Below, one piece after another: positions 26,260 to 35,076 of a stretch of 52,732 nt of DNA. The notes beneath the pieces were generated by a model, which worked only from the letters and a program-made list of their open reading frames with translations, made no database searches and was not told the DNA's origin. The position numbers and the translations under genes were made by a program. The DNA comes from an uncultured Sphingobacteriales bacterium (GTDB lineage: Bacteria > Bacteroidota > Bacteroidia > Chitinophagales > Chitinophagaceae): contig CALKHN010000065.1 of assembly GCA_937991535.1 (NCBI GenBank), positions 1 to 52,732 on the forward strand. Reading direction: 5' to 3'. Every line of letters starts with the position of its first letter. Position 1 is the stretch's first letter.

Positions 26260-27474
26260 ATGGCAAAGTGGATAAGGGTTGCTATGATAGCAACAGTGGT
26301 AATGATCTTGCCGCAGTTTTCGCAGGCACAGGGCCTGGCAGATGAAATGAACAGCCTGCACGGTGTACTGGATCAGTTATATGATGAGATGATGCCCTTG
26401 TGCAGCAAGCTCATTGGTGTAGGGCAAGGTATCGCGGGGTTTGCAGCTACCTGGTATATCGCCTCCCGTGTATGGCGGCATATTGCTAATGCAGAGCCGA
26501 TTGATTTTTATCCGTTATTCCGTCCTTTCGTAATAGGCTTTGCGGTAATGGTGTTTCCTTCTGTATTGGGCATCATCAATGGCGTAATGAAGCCAACCGT
26601 TACCGCGACCGCAGAAATGGTTAAGGATTCGGATAAGGCGATCACTGAGCTGCTCAAACAAAAAGAAGAAGCCATCAAGAAAACCGAAGCATGGCAAATG
26701 TATGTAGGGGAATCAGGCAGTGGCGACCGGGACAAATGGTATAAGTACACACACCCGGATGATCCCACAGGCAGTGATGAAGGGGTATTTGAAGGTATCG
26801 GCAATGACATCAAATTCGCTATGTCTAAAGCCTCTTACAATTTCCGCAATTCAGTTAAGGAATGGATGAGCGAAGTATTAAGGGTGCTGTATGAAGCGGC
26901 AGCACTTTGTATAAATACCCTGCGAACATTCAATTTAATTGTCCTTGCCATACTCGGGCCGCTGGTATTCGGGATAGCTGTCTTCGATGGGTTTCAACAT
27001 ACATTAACAGTATGGATAGCCCGCTATATCAATATTTTCTTATGGCTGCCCGTAGCGAATATTTTCGGCTCTATTATCGGCAAGATACAGGAGAAGATGC
27101 TTCAACTGGATATTAGCCAGGTTCAGACTTCAGGTGATACCTTCTTTAGTTCCACGGATGTTGCTTATCTCGTGTTTATGATCATCGGCATCATTGGGTA
27201 TTTCACTGTCCCTTCAGTAGCGAACTATATCGTGAATGCAGGCGGTGGCGGTGCAATGGTGCAGAAAGTTACCAGCCTTTTCAGCAGCACATCCAGAGGT
27301 GCAGTTAATACCATGTCTTCAAGTGCAGGTATGGCAGCGGATGCTTTGGGCAATGCGGCAGAAAGGATGAGCAACAGTATGAGCAATTACGGTGCTAATT
27401 CAGGGTATTTCAATGAAGGCGGTTCCTCCGGCAAATCGAATTATATGCAGGATAAAATCTCCGGCAAATCTTAA
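26260..27474 (+). CDS. traJ: conjugative transfer protein TraJ (VirB6-like)
   Basis: A 404-residue polytopic inner-membrane protein with an N-terminal signal (ending near SQAQG) and about five TM segments. The family landmark is the stretch AEPIDFYPLFRPF near residue 75. A hydrophilic periplasmic domain (about 115-195) separates the early and late TM groups. The Gly/Ser-rich C-terminus (from about 325) is low complexity. TraJ is the VirB6-like channel scaffold. Its place between the TraI group and traK is canonical. Confidence 0.9.
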   Translation: MAKWIRVAMIATVVMILPQFSQAQGLADEMNSLHGVLDQLYDEMMPLCSKLIGVGQGIAGFAATWYIASRVWRHIANAEPIDFYPLFRPFVIGFAVMVFPSVLGIINGVMKPTVTATAEMVKDSDKAITELLKQKEEAIKKTEAWQMYVGESGSGDRDKWYKYTHPDDPTGSDEGVFEGIGNDIKFAMSKASYNFRNSVKEWMSEVLRVLYEAAALCINTLRTFNLIVLAILGPLVFGIAVFDGFQHTLTVWIARYINIFLWLPVANIFGSIIGKIQEKMLQLDISQVQTSGDTFFSSTDVAYLVFMIIGIIGYFTVPSVANYIVNAGGGGAMVQKVTSLFSSTSRGAVNTMSSSAGMAADALGNAAERMSNSMSNYGANSGYFNEGGSSGKSNYMQDKISGKS

Positions 27475-27524
27475 CCGCAGCCGCCTTATAAAAGGATAAT
27501 TTTTTAACGCTAATGCTATCAGTC

Positions 27525-28142
27525 ATGTTTAAAAAAATGCAAAATATAGATACTGCTTTTAAGCATATCCGCACGTTCACACTTGTTGTTGTTATCGGCT
27601 GCACGGTCATCTGTTGCTTTGCCGTGTATAAAAGTTTCAGGCTGGTATATGAGATGCAGAGTAAAGTATATATACTGGCCAACGGCAAAGCCCTTGAAGC
27701 TTATGCATCCGACCGCAAGGATAACATACCCGTTGAAGCAAAGGATCATGTCAAAAACTTTCATCAGTATTTTTTCTCGCTCGATCCGGATGATAAAGTC
27801 ATTCAGGCAAATATTACCAAAGCCCTGTACCTCGCTGACGGTTCTGCAAAGCGTGAATATGATAACCTGAAAGAGAACGGTTACTATGCCAATGTGATCG
27901 CCGGTAATATCAGCCAGGAGATTAAAGTGGACAGCGTAGCTGTTGACATTAATGAATACCCTTACCATTTCCGGTGCTATGCTACGCAACATATCATCCG
28001 TACTACCAGCACAGTTGCCCGCAGCCTGATAACAGAAGGCTACCTGCGTAATGTAAGCCGCTCTGACAATAACCCGCACGGTTTCCTGATCGAACGCTGG
28101 ACTACCATAGACAATAAGGATTTGAAAATTGAAAACCGCTAA
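27525..28142 (+). CDS. traK: conjugative transfer protein TraK (VirB8-like)
   Basis: A 205-residue protein with the TraK opening NIDTAFKHIRTF, a single TM helix (about residues 18-38) and a periplasmic domain with FRLVYEMQSKVYIL just after it. I start at MFKKMQN (27525), as in the rest of the family, rather than four codons upstream. It belongs to the TraK/VirB8-like group that bridges the inner-membrane and core complexes. The next gene starts 3 bp later. Confidence 0.9.
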   Translation: MFKKMQNIDTAFKHIRTFTLVVVIGCTVICCFAVYKSFRLVYEMQSKVYILANGKALEAYASDRKDNIPVEAKDHVKNFHQYFFSLDPDDKVIQANITKALYLADGSAKREYDNLKENGYYANVIAGNISQEIKVDSVAVDINEYPYHFRCYATQHIIRTTSTVARSLITEGYLRNVSRSDNNPHGFLIERWTTIDNKDLKIENR

Positions 28143-28145
28143 GCC

Positions 28146-28640
28146 ATGTTATCGCTATTCAAAAACAAAAGGAAAACACCATCTGCAGCAGGCAATGCAG
28201 CCCAGGACAGGATGGCAAAAAATATCGTTGTGTGGTGCATCAGGCAACAACAACGTTGGGCAGCATTTATGCAGGGGCGAATGGAACGGCTCTCCGGCAA
28301 GGGGAAATTAATTGCCCTGTTATTATTCTGTCTGATTGCTGGAAGCCTGAGTATTTATCTTATCGCCAGCAGCCTGATGGGTAAGCCTTCCGTTTCCATT
28401 ACTGTATCACGAATCAAAACTCCATTGCATACAAATAGATCAGGGGATGAAAATATCAAATCTGCCATAGTTGTGTCAAAGCAGGAATATCAAAGGATAG
28501 AACGGTTCAGGCACTATATGGATAGCCTTGCCAGAAGCCCTTCCGGCAGGCCGCTTTACGACAGCATCCTGAAGCAGCGACCGGGATTGATGGATAGTGT
28601 TGCTTTTATCGAAAATTTATATCAGTCACAAACTAAATAA
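28146..28640 (+). CDS. traL: TraL-like transfer protein
   Basis: A 164-residue protein lying exactly where traL belongs, between traK and traM. A basic amphipathic N-terminus containing RQQQRWAAFMQGRMERLS precedes one TM helix (about residues 55-75) and a short periplasmic tail. TraL proteins of the family are usually shorter (near 100 residues), so the tail here (from about 80) is an extension. The identification rests on position and topology. Confidence 0.7.
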   Translation: MLSLFKNKRKTPSAAGNAAQDRMAKNIVVWCIRQQQRWAAFMQGRMERLSGKGKLIALLLFCLIAGSLSIYLIASSLMGKPSVSITVSRIKTPLHTNRSGDENIKSAIVVSKQEYQRIERFRHYMDSLARSPSGRPLYDSILKQRPGLMDSVAFIENLYQSQTK

Positions 28641-28648
28641 CAAATATT

Positions 28649-29962
28649 ATGGAACAGAAAACACATTCTCAGAAATTTCTGAGGCAACGCAAATTTTTCA
28701 TGGTGATGCCACTATTGGTCTTGCCATTTATGACCCTGATGTTTTGGTCATTGGGCGGTGGAAAAATGGATCACGCAAATGCACAGGATGTAAAGAAAGG
28801 ATTTAACATGCAATTGCCGGGGGCTAACCTGAAAGATGACAAACCACTGGATAAGCTAAGCTATTATGAGAAAGCTGCATCCGATTCGTTGAAACTTGAA
28901 CAGCAGATAAAAAACGATCCCTATTATAAGATGCCGCTGGACACTGATACCATTACCAGCCATTTTATGGATACCTCCATGTCGGGTATCAAGTACAGTG
29001 GTTCAGGAAAGAGGGTGAATACAAAAACAGGTTCAGGCTATACAGATCCGAATGAAGCAAAAGTATATCGCAAGCTGGCGCAATTGAATGAGGCCATGAA
29101 TAATGTGGCTATCCCACAAGCAAACATAGATGAAAACAATACTCCTAACCGTACAACCAATGCTTCGGTTAACAGCAGTGATGTGGACAGGCTGGAACAA
29201 ATGATGAATGCCATGAATCAAAAAAACGGCGATGATCCCGAGATGCAGCAGCTAAACAGTATGCTTGAACGGATATTGGACATCCAGCATCCTGACCGTG
29301 TGCAGGAACAAATCAGGAAAGCATCTGAAACCAGGAAAGGCCAGGTTTTTGCCGTTTCAGCAAAAACCCAACCCAATCCTGTGTCTTTATTAGAAAACGG
29401 GGGGAGTAACTATATAAAGAGTGATACCGGCTTTTCTTTTCCTTCCCAAAATGGCTTCTTTTCCCTTGATGATGTTTTATCGGATGTAAGCCAAAATGCT
29501 ATTGAGGCTGTAATCCATGAAACTCAAACTTTGGTAAATGGCTCTACCGTTAAATTAAGGCTTGTCAATGATATTTATATCAACGGCGTTCTGATACCTA
29601 AAAACAATTTCGTCTTTGGTACTACCCAGCTTAATGGGGAACGGTTAGGTATCAAGATCAGCAGCATCCGTTACCGCAATTCGCTGTTCCCTGTTGAGCT
29701 GCAAGTCTACGACATAGATGGGATGGATGGGATTTACATTCCTGGCGCAATCACCCGCGACGTTGCAAAGGAATCTGCCGATCGATCTATTCAGGGAATT
29801 GGATACACTTCTTTAGATCCATCCATCGGTGCACAGGCTGCCAGTGCAGGTATCGAAGCTGCTAAAACCCTGTTCAGTAAAAAAGTAAAACTCATCAAGG
29901 TAACTGTGAAAGCAGGATACCAGGTGTTGCTTCATGATGAAAAACAAAAACAGAATAACTAA
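28649..29962 (+). CDS. traM: conjugative transposon protein TraM (VirB10-like)
   Basis: A 437-residue protein with one TM helix near the N-terminus (about residues 20-38), a long disordered Gln/Asn-rich linker, and a beta-rich C-terminal domain (from about residue 270; DVSQNAIEAVIHETQTLVNG onward). This is the TraM/VirB10-type architecture that spans the periplasm. The C-terminus ends inside a 44-base overlap with the earliest ATG in the traN frame, which I do not use. Confidence 0.9.
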   Translation: MEQKTHSQKFLRQRKFFMVMPLLVLPFMTLMFWSLGGGKMDHANAQDVKKGFNMQLPGANLKDDKPLDKLSYYEKAASDSLKLEQQIKNDPYYKMPLDTDTITSHFMDTSMSGIKYSGSGKRVNTKTGSGYTDPNEAKVYRKLAQLNEAMNNVAIPQANIDENNTPNRTTNASVNSSDVDRLEQMMNAMNQKNGDDPEMQQLNSMLERILDIQHPDRVQEQIRKASETRKGQVFAVSAKTQPNPVSLLENGGSNYIKSDTGFSFPSQNGFFSLDDVLSDVSQNAIEAVIHETQTLVNGSTVKLRLVNDIYINGVLIPKNNFVFGTTQLNGERLGIKISSIRYRNSLFPVELQVYDIDGMDGIYIPGAITRDVAKESADRSIQGIGYTSLDPSIGAQAASAGIEAAKTLFSKKVKLIKVTVKAGYQVLLHDEKQKQNN

Positions 29963-30005
29963 ACGAAAAAGAACATTAATTAATCATTTTAAAATTCCTA
30001 CGAGT

Positions 30006-30854
30006 ATGAAAAAGATATGTGCAGTAATGATAACAGGAATTGTTGCCTTACTAATAAGTGTGCAGGCATCCGCACAAATAGCGATGCCTATCATCAAAGA
30101 TTCAGTGATTGCTCCTTATCGGCTTGCGGTCACTTACTATAAAACAACCAACCTTGTATTTCCCTATGCTATTAAAAGTGTTGACCGGGGAAGCAAAGAC
30201 ATCCTTGCCCAAAAAGCGAAAGGTGTTGAAAATGTGTTACAGGTGAAGGCAGGCAAATTAGGTTTTGATGAAACCAACCTGACAGTGATAACGGCAGATG
30301 GCAAGCTCTATTCCTATATACTGAATTATGTAGACAGTCCTTCCATCCTCAATATCAGCTTTGCTCATAAAATGGAATGGAACCCTGAGGCATTTTTCTC
30401 CCAAAGCGGGATCAATGAGGCCGAAGTTCAGGCCGATGCCGAAAAACTTGTTGCAGCCAGGAAGACTACAAGGGGTATCAAAGATAGATCGTATGGCATT
30501 GACTTCCGGCTGGATGGTATTTATATCAATAGTGAGATCATGTACTTCCGCATAAAAATAGCCAACGAGACAAATATCAATTATGATATTAGCCAACTCC
30601 GATTTTTTATCAGGGACCAGAAAAAATCAAAGCGTACTGCAACACAGGAAGTGGAGATCTACCCGCTGCATATATCCAATGATACCTTAGCCGTAACAGG
30701 GCATTCAGAACAGGTATTTGTTTTTGCCGTTCCCAAATTTACCATTCCTGATAAAAAATACCTGGCTATCCAGCTCATGGAAAAGGATGGGGGCAGGAAC
30801 CTTGAACTTTCCCTGCACAATAAAACCATTGTAAAAGCAAAGCCGGTCAGATAA
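30006..30854 (+). CDS. traN: conjugative transposon protein TraN (DUF4138, VirB9-like)
   Basis: A 282-residue periplasmic protein. Starting at 30006 gives a proper signal peptide (cleavage near ASAQI), while the ATG at 29934 overlaps traM and adds 24 basic residues. The mature protein begins with a beta-rich domain (YYKTTNLVFPYAIKSVDRGS, as in TraN) and ends in a second one with GHSEQVFVFAVPKF. The family is thought to be the outer part of the core complex with TraM. Canonical position after traM. Confidence 0.9.
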   Translation: MKKICAVMITGIVALLISVQASAQIAMPIIKDSVIAPYRLAVTYYKTTNLVFPYAIKSVDRGSKDILAQKAKGVENVLQVKAGKLGFDETNLTVITADGKLYSYILNYVDSPSILNISFAHKMEWNPEAFFSQSGINEAEVQADAEKLVAARKTTRGIKDRSYGIDFRLDGIYINSEIMYFRIKIANETNINYDISQLRFFIRDQKKSKRTATQEVEIYPLHISNDTLAVTGHSEQVFVFAVPKFTIPDKKYLAIQLMEKDGGRNLELSLHNKTIVKAKPVR

Positions 30855-30881
30855 CATTCTAACGCAGTAAACCGCAGCTTT

Positions 30882-32090
30882 ATGAAAATCAGTTCAACCG
30901 ATTATACAGATGTCCTGCATGAGATGATCAACCAGCGATGGGCAGGCAATGAATTTGTCGCTTTTCCTGATGATTCGGTTGCCTTGCAGAAAGAAGAACT
31001 TTTCTGTTTTGCAACCGCATACGAAGCGATGGAGTTCTGCTATGAAATGTCTACCGATGTGGATCGCTATGATTATCTGTCTTTAAGATCAGTGTGCCGT
31101 AGCATGAGCGAAGGGTTACAGGACAAAGAACTTCTTGTCGAAAAGAACGGATTGGCAGATGTAGGGCAAATGGTTACGCTGCATTATCAAAGGCTGGAAG
31201 AACAGCAATTAATTAATGATCAAAAACAAAATGTTATGAACCAGAAAAATTATGACTTCCTGAAAGACCAGGTAAAGTTTACTGGCTTCGGTGAGGGGCT
31301 GGAAAATGAGCTAAAGGAAAAACTGGAAAAGCAAACGCCGGATTTCCGGATCGCACACCAAACCAAATTCGGTAACGATGAGGTTTCGTCTGTATTGCAT
31401 TTTAAAAAATCCGACCAAACGGATATGTATTTCTTCAACCGCTACGATGCCACCCTGAAGCCGGAAGGCTCAAAGGATGAAATGACACAGGCTTTTTATA
31501 TCAATAAGGGCAATAACAATATTACGCTCAAAGAAGCCTTCAACCTTATGAATGGCCGTGCGATACATAAAGAGTTTGCAAAGCTGGAAAAAGTGGGTGA
31601 AGGCGAAAACACACGTTTCAAGCCGACAGATGAGAAATACACTGCCTGGATGAAACTGGATTTTAAAGAAGCCGATGAGCAGGGAAATTTCAAGCAGTTA
31701 AAGTACACCGAAAATTACGGCTATGATTTGAATGCGGCATTAGCAAAACATCCTATCAAGGAACTGGAAAATGAAAATGATAAGACAAAGCTGGTGGATT
31801 CCCTGCAAAAAGGAAACAGGCAATCCGTAACGTTCGTGCAGAATGGGAATGAACAAAAGCATTTTATCGAAGCCAATCCGCAGTTCAAAACCATTAATAT
31901 CTATGACAGCAATATGCAACGCCTCAACAGTAAACAGGCACAGGATGAAAAACAGGGACAGGGTGAACAGAAATCAGCAAAACAAAATGCTAAGAACGAA
32001 AGCCAGGACACGGGTGATGCGGATGATAGCGATGCGATGCCAAAGGCATCGAACAAAAGAAGGAAGAAGCAAAGCAATTCTGTACACTAA
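30882..32090 (+). CDS. element-borne hypothetical protein (DUF3945-like)
   Basis: A 402-residue soluble protein. The N-terminal 110 residues are an acidic globular region. The middle has NGRAIHKEFAKLEKVGEGENTRF and YGYDLNAALAKHPIKELEN, and later EANPQFKTINIYDSNMQRL. These resemble repeats in the DUF3945 group common in Bacteroidota elements, often fused to topoisomerase-like or antirestriction proteins. The last 60 residues are a charged Lys/Gln/Asp tail. No TM or signal. It lies 27 bp after traN and closes the operon. Function unknown. Confidence 0.65.
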   Translation: MKISSTDYTDVLHEMINQRWAGNEFVAFPDDSVALQKEELFCFATAYEAMEFCYEMSTDVDRYDYLSLRSVCRSMSEGLQDKELLVEKNGLADVGQMVTLHYQRLEEQQLINDQKQNVMNQKNYDFLKDQVKFTGFGEGLENELKEKLEKQTPDFRIAHQTKFGNDEVSSVLHFKKSDQTDMYFFNRYDATLKPEGSKDEMTQAFYINKGNNNITLKEAFNLMNGRAIHKEFAKLEKVGEGENTRFKPTDEKYTAWMKLDFKEADEQGNFKQLKYTENYGYDLNAALAKHPIKELENENDKTKLVDSLQKGNRQSVTFVQNGNEQKHFIEANPQFKTINIYDSNMQRLNSKQAQDEKQGQGEQKSAKQNAKNESQDTGDADDSDAMPKASNKRRKKQSNSVH

Positions 32091-32184
32091 GGAGAGGCAG
32101 TGCTGATATGGCTAACAGAGAATAGCCGTGGTGTGGAGAATGTGATGAGAGAACTATTATTTGTAAAAGCTAAATCATTAAAAG

Positions 32185-32925
32185 ATGAAAAATATAGTAA
32201 TACTGCTGACAGCCTTTATAACAGGTTTATCAGCTTGTAAAAAGGACAATATTGAAAAAGTACAGGTGCAGGAAACAGGTAAAACGTTTGCTGAAAAATC
32301 ATCAAATATTGCAGGCCCGGAAAACCCGTTAAATGGTTACGATAGCGTTGGGTACTGGCATAACATTATTTTGGCTTATGTACAAAGCTGCAAGCCGGAA
32401 ACTGATACACCGGATGTCGAAACATCTACTGGTTGTGTACTTAAATTTTATAGCGAACAATCATTGGAAATTCCTGTGTCTTTTTTCTCGACCGTAAAAC
32501 AAACAGTGGATGACAGGGACAATGACTTCAGCAATGTTATTGCGAATTGCCCCTACACTGATCCAGTTAAAACGGCTTTAGATTCATTGATTAAAATAGT
32601 AAAAAGATTGTCTGATGACAGTAGTGGATATTACGTAATTAAAGACGTTATAATTGGCTTTGAAAACGGGATAATACAAGATATCAGGTTCAGCGAGAAA
32701 GACCGCCAGATCATCCTGAAAGCGGCATCAGTGGCAAGGTATTCCATCTATTACTGGATGAATATTAATCCTCCTCCTGTGGCAGCTTTTAAATTAAAGA
32801 ACATCATTAAGTGGATTGCTGCTGTAACCAGTGATATAGGCGGCGCTATAGTTAGCGGCAATGCCGGGTACGCTGCTGATTGCAGTTCATATGCTTATGA
32901 TCTTGTAACCTATAGTATGCCATAG
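32185..32925 (+). CDS. exported lipoprotein of unknown function
   Basis: A 246-residue lipoprotein: signal with lipobox LSAC, Cys18. The mature part begins with a Lys/Glu linker and NPLNGYDSVGYWHN, a motif of a recurrent Bacteroidota exported family I recall as NPYDxVGxxHN. It ends with a small-residue stretch, DIGGAIVSGNAGYAADCSS. Similar Gly/Ala tails occur in putative secreted peptides or toxins of that family, but no activity is known. It lies between the transfer operon and the recombinase, 8 bp before the helix-turn-helix gene. Confidence 0.65.
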   Translation: MKNIVILLTAFITGLSACKKDNIEKVQVQETGKTFAEKSSNIAGPENPLNGYDSVGYWHNIILAYVQSCKPETDTPDVETSTGCVLKFYSEQSLEIPVSFFSTVKQTVDDRDNDFSNVIANCPYTDPVKTALDSLIKIVKRLSDDSSGYYVIKDVIIGFENGIIQDIRFSEKDRQIILKAASVARYSIYYWMNINPPPVAAFKLKNIIKWIAAVTSDIGGAIVSGNAGYAADCSSYAYDLVTYSMP

Positions 32926-32933
32926 TCAGCCAG

Positions 32934-33224
32934 ATGGAACAGTTAAAGCCTTTATCGGATTTCTTTAATGCTATTGCGGGCGACCCCCGCATTAGCATTA
33001 CCCATATTGGTGTTTATGCTGCCTTGCTGAAATACTGGAGTGAGCATCACTATGAAAATCCGGTGCAGGTTTTTAGTTACGAGATAATGCGGATCGCAAA
33101 AATTTCTGCAAGCACTACTTACCATAAAAGTATCAGGGATCTGAATAGTTATGGCTATATCAGGTATGAACCTTCATTCAAAAGAAACAAAGGCAGTAAG
33201 GTATATTTTAATGCAACTGAATAA
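32934..33224 (+). CDS. small winged-helix DNA-binding protein
   Basis: A 96-residue protein reading as a winged helix-turn-helix: helix one ISITHIGVYAALLKYW, recognition region FSYEIMRIAKISASTTYHKSIRDL, and a wing with YGYIRYEPSFKRNKGSKVYF. The start is 8 bp after the lipoprotein gene, suggesting co-transcription. Small proteins like this in Bacteroidota elements often resemble the N-terminus of replication initiators. It could regulate the lipoprotein, the recombinase, or excision. The fold is inferred from sequence pattern. Confidence 0.68.
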   Translation: MEQLKPLSDFFNAIAGDPRISITHIGVYAALLKYWSEHHYENPVQVFSYEIMRIAKISASTTYHKSIRDLNSYGYIRYEPSFKRNKGSKVYFNATE

Positions 33225-33253
33225 ATGAAAGCAATGAAATTAATAACATAGCA

Positions 33254-33273
33254 CGAAGCCCGAACGGGCTTTG
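33254..33273 (+). terminator. hairpin, possible terminator or attenuator
   Basis: An 8-bp stem (CGAAGCCC/GGGCTTTG with one G-T pair) and a GAAC loop lie just upstream of the small-ORF ribosome-binding site. There is no T tract, so termination would be weak; attenuation or RNA protection is equally possible. Confidence 0.4.
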
Positions 33274-33296
33274 CTGTCAACATAAGGAGGTGTGAA

Positions 33297-33455
33297 ATGG
33301 AAAAGTTGAGAGAGAATACCGACTTAAAAAATGATCGGTTAATATTGAAAACTTATGACGATTTAGAGAGAGAAAAAGAGAAAAAATTCGTAAATTTAAT
33401 AGTTGAAATTATAGTAGCAATTACCTTAAAAGAATACTATGAAAAGGGCGATTAG
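33297..33455 (+). CDS. small protein preceding the serine recombinase
   Basis: A 52-residue frame with an unusually good Shine-Dalgarno site (AAGGAGG, about 8 bases before the ATG), rare in this phylum. The content is charged with a helical core (KTYDDLEREKEKKFVNLIVE) ending in LKEYYEKGD. Its last codons overlap the recombinase start by 17 bases, so translation is probably coupled. I recall similar mini proteins before serine recombinases in Bacteroidota elements. It may be a recombination directionality factor or an accessory protein; this is inference. Confidence 0.65.
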   Translation: MEKLRENTDLKNDRLILKTYDDLEREKEKKFVNLIVEIIVAITLKEYYEKGD

Positions 33456-35076
33456 ATACCTACGCTTCAGTCAGTTGGGACAAAGTAACGGGTCAATAGA
33501 GAGACAGGAATTATACACAGATCAATGGATAAAGTTCAACAACATAGACCTTGTTGATACATTTATAGACCGGGGGAAAAGTGCACGTACTTTCGACCGT
33601 CCCGACTTCATCAAACTACAGGAATTTATTTCCCGGCATTATAAAGTTGTTGATTACCTGCTGGTGGATCAGCTTGACAGGTTTAGCCGTGATGCAGGTG
33701 AGGCCATGAGCATGGTTAAAAAACTACAGAGGAAATATAATATTCAGGTAGTAAGCGTAACCGAAGGGATAACGTTTGATTACGATACCCCGGGAAGTTT
33801 TTTCAGAGCTGGTTTGCAACTCTTACTTGCCGAAGAAGATAACATCAACAGAAGCATCAAAGTGAAGGGTGGTATTTACACTGCAAAGGCTAAGGAGGGC
33901 AGATTTGTTTTTAAGAATGCTCCATTCGGTTACAGAAAGGAAGGCGAAAGAAAGGATCGCCGCTTACTTGTGGATGAAACACAGGCAAAGATAGTTCGGT
34001 TCATATATGATGCCTATTTGCGTGATGTGCCGCTTTATAAGATCAAAGAGAAAGCCCATGAATTGGGGTTTTGCACAAAAGGCAATATGGCTGTCGAGAG
34101 GGTATTGTCAAATCCCGTATATGCGGGATTATTGCACGTAGATGCCTATAAAGAATATCCAGGTGGCCTGTTCCCTGCTATTCATGAACCTATCATTGAT
34201 ATGACCACCTGGCAAATGGTGCAAAGCAAAATGAAAAAGCCTGAAAAGGTGAGAGCGGTGCTGGATGATGAAATACCATTGAGAGGTGTTCTAAAGTGTC
34301 ATTGCGGCAATCCACTTTCTGGTGCGCCGTCAAGGGGCAAGTCGGGGAAATACTTCTATTATTACAAATGCAGGTTTTCAAAGCACAATAACATCAGTGC
34401 TATAAAAGCGAATGATCAATTTTTAGGAGCATGTGAATTAATGAGTCTTTCTGAAAACAAAGTACAGGAAATCAGGAACGGCTGTAAATCTGCCATTCAG
34501 GTTGAAATGGAAGGCAACAGGAAAAAGATAGGTGAGAAAAAACAGCAACTTGCTGAAGTAGAGGAAAAGCTTTTTGCTGTGGAAGAAAAATGGATTAAAA
34601 ACGAAATAAACCGTGATACCTATGACAGATGGTATTCCACTTATAACAGCAGTATTCTTACTTTTAAAGGAGCTATTGATCGTTTAAGCAAAGATCAAAG
34701 TGAAGCATTCGGAATCTTAAATAAGCACCTCAATCTGCTTACTGATATGCGATATGTATATACCAGTGCCGACACTATAAAGAAGAGAGAATTTGTGAGC
34801 ATGGTGTTCGACAACAATTTATACTATCAGGATGGTATCTATCGAACACCTACTATGATGGATATGTTAAGCCATAACTCGCTGTTAATGAAGGAGAAAG
34901 GCTACCTGATTTATGAAAAAAAAAGGGATAATCTTGCGATTATCCCTTCTAGCGGAGAGACAGGGATTCGAACCCTGGGTACAGTTGCCCGTACAACGGT
35001 TTTCGAGACCGTCCCATTCAACCACTCTGGCATCTCTCCTTCAAAAATTGGCACAAATGTATCTCTTTCTGATTAA
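33439..35076 (+). CDS. large serine recombinase
   Basis: A 545-residue large serine integrase. Resolvase domain: nucleophile Ser11 in YLRFS, and DRFSRD (about residue 85). The recombinase domain follows (from about 160; FGYRKEGERK, VYAGLLHVD). A zinc ribbon comes next, CHCGNPLSG and YKC with a His-rich end in place of the last Cys. Then a coiled coil (about 350-420) and a terminal domain with REFVSMVFDNNLYYQDG. The last roughly 40 codons run antisense through the tRNA-Ser terminator and gene and are unlike a native end. The element's enzyme normally drives integration and excision. Loss of the native end may be tolerated, since the catalytic and DNA-binding parts are intact. Confidence 0.85.
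   Translation: MKRAIRYLRFSQLGQSNGSIERQELYTDQWIKFNNIDLVDTFIDRGKSARTFDRPDFIKLQEFISRHYKVVDYLLVDQLDRFSRDAGEAMSMVKKLQRKYNIQVVSVTEGITFDYDTPGSFFRAGLQLLLAEEDNINRSIKVKGGIYTAKAKEGRFVFKNAPFGYRKEGERKDRRLLVDETQAKIVRFIYDAYLRDVPLYKIKEKAHELGFCTKGNMAVERVLSNPVYAGLLHVDAYKEYPGGLFPAIHEPIIDMTTWQMVQSKMKKPEKVRAVLDDEIPLRGVLKCHCGNPLSGAPSRGKSGKYFYYYKCRFSKHNNISAIKANDQFLGACELMSLSENKVQEIRNGCKSAIQVEMEGNRKKIGEKKQQLAEVEEKLFAVEEKWIKNEINRDTYDRWYSTYNSSILTFKGAIDRLSKDQSEAFGILNKHLNLLTDMRYVYTSADTIKKREFVSMVFDNNLYYQDGIYRTPTMMDMLSHNSLLMKEKGYLIYEKKRDNLAIIPSSGETGIRTLGTVARTTVFETVPFNHSGISPSKIGTNVSLSD
34916..34948 (-). terminator. rho-independent terminator of tRNA-Ser
   Basis: Read on the minus strand, AAGGGATAATC and GATTATCCCTT form a perfect 11-bp stem with a 4-base loop, followed by a run of T residues. 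It begins just 5 bases after the tRNA 3' end. It is also read through in antisense by the recombinase frame. Confidence 0.85.
34953..35039 (-). tRNA. tRNA-Ser(CGA)
   Basis: 87 bases on the minus strand. Acceptor stem GGAGAGA/UCUCUCC, discriminator G. The anticodon arm is a 5-bp stem (ACGGU/ACCGU) with loop CUCGAAA, so the anticodon is CGA (35003-35005), decoding UCG. A long variable arm (GUAC/GUAC stem) marks a class II tRNA. The T arm is CAGGG with loop UUCGAAU. CCA is not encoded. The gene is complete, so any element integrated here kept it functional. A terminator follows directly. Confidence 0.96.
35054..35061 (-). promoter_or_regulatory. tRNA-Ser promoter -7 element
   Basis: On the minus strand TACATTTG matches the Bacteroidota -7 consensus TAnnTTTG exactly, 14 bases before the tRNA 5' end. 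No -33 TTTG at standard spacing is obvious. This lies in the DNA side expected to be chromosomal. Confidence 0.5.

Noticed and set aside
29934..30005. Earlier ATG for traN overlapping traM
   Set aside because: It would put 24 basic residues before a good signal peptide that starts at 30006.
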